Below are positions 60,348-64,000 of a DNA stretch of 64,000 nt, piece by piece. A program made the position numbers and the translations under genes. The notes below the pieces were generated by a model, which searched no databases, was not told the DNA's origin, and saw only the letters and a list, made by a program, of their open reading frames with translations. Position 1 is the stretch's first letter, and each line of letters opens with the position of its first letter. Source of the stretch: Adineta ricciae (lineage: Eukaryota; Rotifera; Eurotatoria; Adinetida; Adinetidae); assembly GCA_905250025.1 (NCBI GenBank), contig CAJNOJ010000080.1:310001-374000 (forward strand), read 5' to 3'.

Positions 60348-60944
60348 CACTGATAAAAATTTTCGTAGAATGATAAACCCTCAAAAAAGGGTTTATAACT
60401 GAAAAATTCGCTTATCAACGTGATCTACCATTTGATCAATCCTTTTTTCTTGATAAACCCCAAAAAGGTATATTATCCGTTGCAAACTGATAAACCCAAC
60501 AGTTTATCGTCTCTTGATAAACCCTTTTGTCGTTGATCAACTGGATCAATTGTAATCGAAAGGTTTCTTGGAAATGATGATAAACTCTCAGTTTGAGAGT
60601 TGATTCAGTTGATCAACGACAAAAGGGTTTATCAAGAGACGATACACTGTTGGGTTTATCAGTTTGCAACGGATAATATACCTTTTTGGGGTTTATCAAG
60701 AAAAAAGGATTGATNCATTTCCAAGAAACCTTTCGATTACAATTGATCCAGTTGATCAACGACACAAGGGTTTATCAAGAGACGATAAACTGTTGGGTTT
60801 ATCAGTTTGCAACGGATAATATACCTTTTTGGGGTTTATCAAGAAAAAAGGGTTGATCAAGTGGTAGATCACGTTGATAAACGAATTTTTCAGTTATAAA
60901 CCCTTTTTTGAGGGTTTATCATTCTACGAAAATTTTTATCAGTG
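60348..60944. mobile_element. Foldback MITE-like element with TA target duplication
   Basis: The left end CACTGATAAAAATTTTCG and right end CGAAAATTTTTATCAGTG are inverted repeats, and TA flanks both sides (60346-60347, 60945-60946). The arms run about 240 bp inward and contain repeated GGGTTTATCA and GTTGATCAAC motifs. An N at 60715 lies inside, and the sequence before it (60602-60714) is repeated after it (60749-60861) with two or three differences, so the true centre may be shorter. No coding capacity. The ends resemble those of the element at 55047. Confidence 0.85.
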
Positions 60945-61820
60945 TAGAAAACTACACGTCATGTAATTACTTCGATCCAGTAAAGATTCAAATAAAAATG
61001 GACGTGATTAAAGTTTCGCTTAGTGTTCAACCTTCACTGAATAATATCATGAGACTGTTTTGCCTCGGCACCAGATGAACAAAAAAGTCTATGATTGAGC
61101 AACTCTCACGCAACTGGGTTGAAGTGATAGATGGTTTTCGAAATAAAATTAACTTCTTCAAATCAGAATACCTGGCTGAGGTGGTACCATTTTATGATTT
61201 GGCACGGAAGCAGCGGTATTGGTTGACGAATCATTCGATTGAAGGGAATCTAAACAAACAAAGATAATGTATTTTCTAGTATAAAAAATGATGCTGGTAA
61301 TTTTATAATAAAATAGGAATAAAAAAATAGATGGACCGTGCTCAATATGCAAAACTTATCTAAAGTAGATCAAGAATTAGTGGAATAATTCAGTTAATTT
61401 ATTTAAAAAGAAGTAATAAGATATTCTCCTCTAGACGAAGTTTTTATACTCTCTGAATGTTTTCGGAAGGTATGTGGCAGCACGAAAGAGTTGTGCTCTC
61501 TGTCAGCATCCTGTGAAAATCAGTAGAAGTTGCTTCTAAAAATACCAATCAAATTGGAAGTGTCAATAGAATCAAACTTCCGATCAGTTTGATCGATGAA
61601 GATGCTAATAAATCTTAAACTTCTCTTTTTCCAAGCCTAGATATATTTTAGTCTTAATGAACATCACACATAAACTACGAACCTGTAGATGTTCACCTTT
61701 ATGACATTAATAATCCTAGGTTCTATATTGGGTTTGTAAATTTGCTTATTATATCTAGTCAGAATTTTAAACATAATTTTTTACACTCGTCATAATGATC
61801 TTAATATACATTTTGTTATA
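60945..61820. other. Intergenic with one exon-like stretch (61172-61249, minus)
   Basis: On the minus strand 78 bases are framed by GTTTGTTTAG and GTATTCTG and read openly as a Ser/Asn/Pro-rich peptide (QSNDSSTNTAASVP). It could be an exon of a gene I cannot assemble. The rest is AT-rich. Confidence 0.35.
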
Positions 61821-62648
61821 TTAGTAGGTGTTACCTGCATATTTGCTTGAACTATGACCACTCGATACATGTGCTCCTGCATCTTTGATCTTTTCGTCAG
61901 CAGCAGCAGTAGTTGATGGTGCTGGCGGAATGTGAATAAGAGAAAAATGTGGTTGAATTTCTTTTAAATGTACGATTTTTAATTGATCTCCAGAGTTAAC
62001 TGTTGATATAACTTGGAATTGTCTTGCTGGAAACAACAAAATTTCATCTTCACTCTCATAAAATGAATATTTTGATATGTCTTTAGCCGAATCACATTCA
62101 ATATTGAATATGGTTCGATGCCCTTTGGTCCCGAGAAACTGTTCTAAAACTTTTATTGAAGATGATGCCGATGAAAATGCCCACCAAATAAATGTTTTGC
62201 CGTCTGGAAATTCACTACTGATATCTGTCTCAACTCCACGATAAACCATTCGATGCGATGTTGTTGAAACTTTTGATAGGGCTACCATGAATAGACGGAG
62301 ATACCGAAACCAAGGTAATAGTTCATTTCGATTTTGTGAACGAAGAGTTCTGTTCAGTACGAAATAAAATGAACTCTCAGTAGGGGACCACTCTAACGTA
62401 TACAGCATAATCGACGCTAATTCGTCTGTCGAAAGTTTGTCCCGTGGCTGCTGACAGTTTTGTTTGACTGTCCAAACCATTTCCTTGATGTCAGGGACAA
62501 GAGAGATGATGGGTTGAATTGCTTCATCTATAGAAACAAGTAGTTCTTTTTCGTAACCTTTGATGGGTGGAAGCATTTGTTTTGGTTCCGATGTTAAGTC
62601 TGACATTCGGAGCATGGTTTTTGAATTATTGCCAGTTGCTGTTGCCAT
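61821..62648 (-). CDS. Mono-ADP-ribosyltransferase, R-S-E type (275 aa)
   Basis: A single-exon frame of 275 residues with ATG at 62648. The three parts of the NAD-binding site are in order: the Arg in MVYRGVE (about 137), the Ser motif WWAFSSASSS (about 158-165) and the Glu motif YESEDEILLF (about 200-208), where the ExE pair marks arginine-specific enzymes. The front 100 residues are helical and resemble the N-terminal part of bdelloid and vertebrate ecto-ART relatives (IMLYTLEWSP...FYFVLNRTLR). The enzyme would move ADP-ribose from NAD+ to Arg on proteins. There is no signal peptide or GPI-type tail; the Ser/Ala-rich end suggests a cytosolic form. The target is unknown. Confidence 0.87.
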   Translation of the reverse strand: MATATGNNSKTMLRMSDLTSEPKQMLPPIKGYEKELLVSIDEAIQPIISLVPDIKEMVWTVKQNCQQPRDKLSTDELASIMLYTLEWSPTESSFYFVLNRTLRSQNRNELLPWFRYLRLFMVALSKVSTTSHRMVYRGVETDISSEFPDGKTFIWWAFSSASSSIKVLEQFLGTKGHRTIFNIECDSAKDISKYSFYESEDEILLFPARQFQVISTVNSGDQLKIVHLKEIQPHFSLIHIPPAPSTTAAADEKIKDAGAHVSSGHSSSKYAGNTY

Positions 62649-64000
62649 ATTTATTGAATTATGAAAAGTTTGTTGGAATGATCAAATTATTTATTCGTTT
62701 CTTCGATAAGATTTAGTATACGTTGTTACGGGTTAGAAAAATCTACAACACATGTTTTATTTGTTGGATGATTAGTAGGAGAAAGATTAGATATCTGAAT
62801 GAGAAGCTTGCAGAGAACTAAAGGAAAAAACTTCACTAATTTCAAAGATACGAAATCGTAGGTACCATAGGAATCGTCTTTTTCATCAATAGTAATATGA
62901 ACGGAGAAAATCATTGTGGCGAATGAAAAAATCAATTCGAAACAAACAACAATACTTTGACTTTGTCTGGAAAAGTTAACTTACAGCGTAAACATTATGC
63001 ACCGTAGACTTTATATTATAACTATTGAGCTTAATTTTTCGGCTTCGCTAACAAAAACAGATCTGACTTTGGCACAATTATACTCAAACTTAAAACCCAT
63101 TTTGAGGGTGTTGGGGTTGTTATAGGTAGCCAACAGACCCTCACTCATCTTCGCCCTATTGAAACTGTAATATTTTGGGTTCATGTATAGAACAATGGAA
63201 CCTTAGTTTCTCTGGGGTCACATGTAAAATCTGTTGATTCACATGCTTTCATCTATGTTTAAAACAACGTGGTGTTCTCGTAAAACACCTCTTGGAACTT
63301 TACAGCACCAAGACGACTTGGGTGAAATTCATCCAGGTATATGATATCATTTGTTGCTAAGAATGGTAATTCGATCTTAGCTTTTCTCGAGGTCTAAACA
63401 GTTACTGTGGACAGATCGATGATGAGTAATGTGATAGGAACTGGTAGCTAAGTAAAAGATTATTTGGGTGATTATCATTCAAATACCAGCTGACTGTTTA
63501 TGATGACTCCACTATTATGTTGGCTTGTCTTCGAATTCAAGGAATCAACACGAAGAAGTTTTATATGAATTTAGATATTGTGACGATTTTTAATGGAAGA
63601 GAGTATGCGCTGATGATAGTGCGCCTGTATTAATTTTTTCCTCTCAATAATCGCATCGTTCTAATACAAAATACACGTATATATACTCATCTATCGACAG
63701 AGAAAAGAACAACTGACATCAAGGTACAGCAAAATGTACCGAAGTAAGAACAAACAACATGCGTACAGCGCATGTCAGTAAGATTGTCACAGGTATTATA
63801 GGGCCTGAGAGTTAAGAGAAAGCTCAGTTGGGTGAAAGTCATCCGGTCTCCCCCATGTGATCTTTCCTTACAACTAAACAACTACAGTGGAAGGTTTCGT
63901 ATCAGCTGCTATTGCAGAGTCTGAGTAAATAGCGAACATACAAGCAAGCGGATATATGTTTTTCTTTTTCATATTTATACAGGGTGCTGAAACTTTTTTC
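62649..64000. other. Terminal stretch, no gene seen
   Basis: Includes the presumed promoter of the ADP-ribosyltransferase. The phrase TTGGGTGAAAKTCATCCRG occurs at 63318 and 63828 in the same orientation, a small sign of a diverged repeat. A 64-codon minus-strand frame at 63881-63687 overlaps the second and is not convincing. Confidence 0.4.

Noticed and set aside
63301-63860. Coding exon or ncRNA from the repeated TTGGGTGAAA phrase
   Set aside because: Two short similar phrases without frame, stem or promoter; too little to call.

Overview
The window is animal nuclear DNA and most probably comes from a bdelloid rotifer. Genes are split by very small GT-AG introns, often 48-70 bp, that can be joined by eye while keeping the reading frame. 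The mix of families also fits: an F-box protein of the type expanded in bdelloids, an FG-GAP repeat protein, a divergent rhodopsin-like GPCR, an R-S-E ADP-ribosyltransferase and a bacterial-looking ATP-grasp enzyme, among small non-autonomous DNA elements. The species is an inference. Nothing viral or LTR-like was recognised.

Left part (1-5.3 kb): the end of an unknown gene, a 619-residue F-box gene, a truncated GT8 glycosyltransferase, and a repeat-rich stretch.

Conserved core (6-25.5 kb): compact housekeeping genes. On the minus strand are a TMEM8/PGAP6-type GPI phospholipase (14 exons), OSBP (12 exons) and a C6orf136-like mitochondrial protein. Facing them on the plus strand are a POLE4-like histone-fold protein, an RN-tre-type TBC RabGAP starting only 68 bp after it, a CPEB2-4/Orb2-type translational regulator, and TOMM7. 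A solitary 5S rRNA gene follows on the minus strand.

Middle (25.5-34 kb): a small unknown ORF, about 3.6 kb without convincing genes (GA microsatellites, one artefactual-looking duplication), then a ROR-family receptor tyrosine kinase. This ROR keeps Ig, Frizzled and kinase domains but has no kringle and no Asp at the DFG position.

Right part (34-64 kb): accessory DNA. A 13-exon gene encodes about 1839 residues: three tandem two-pass membrane modules with Cys-rich ectodomains, a seventh membrane helix, and an eight-repeat FG-GAP ectodomain. After it come a decayed glutamate-cysteine ligase copy, an intronless ATP-grasp gene, a GPCR, copies of a dispersed element, two minisatellites, two TA-flanked MITE-like palindromes and an ADP-ribosyltransferase gene.

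Five stretches of N mark assembly joins (5004, 27888, about 31185-31230, 49315, 60715). Three of them are flanked by the same sequence on both sides and look like unmerged contig ends. Exon boundaries were set by eye from splice consensus, frame and family similarity; no search or alignment was run.
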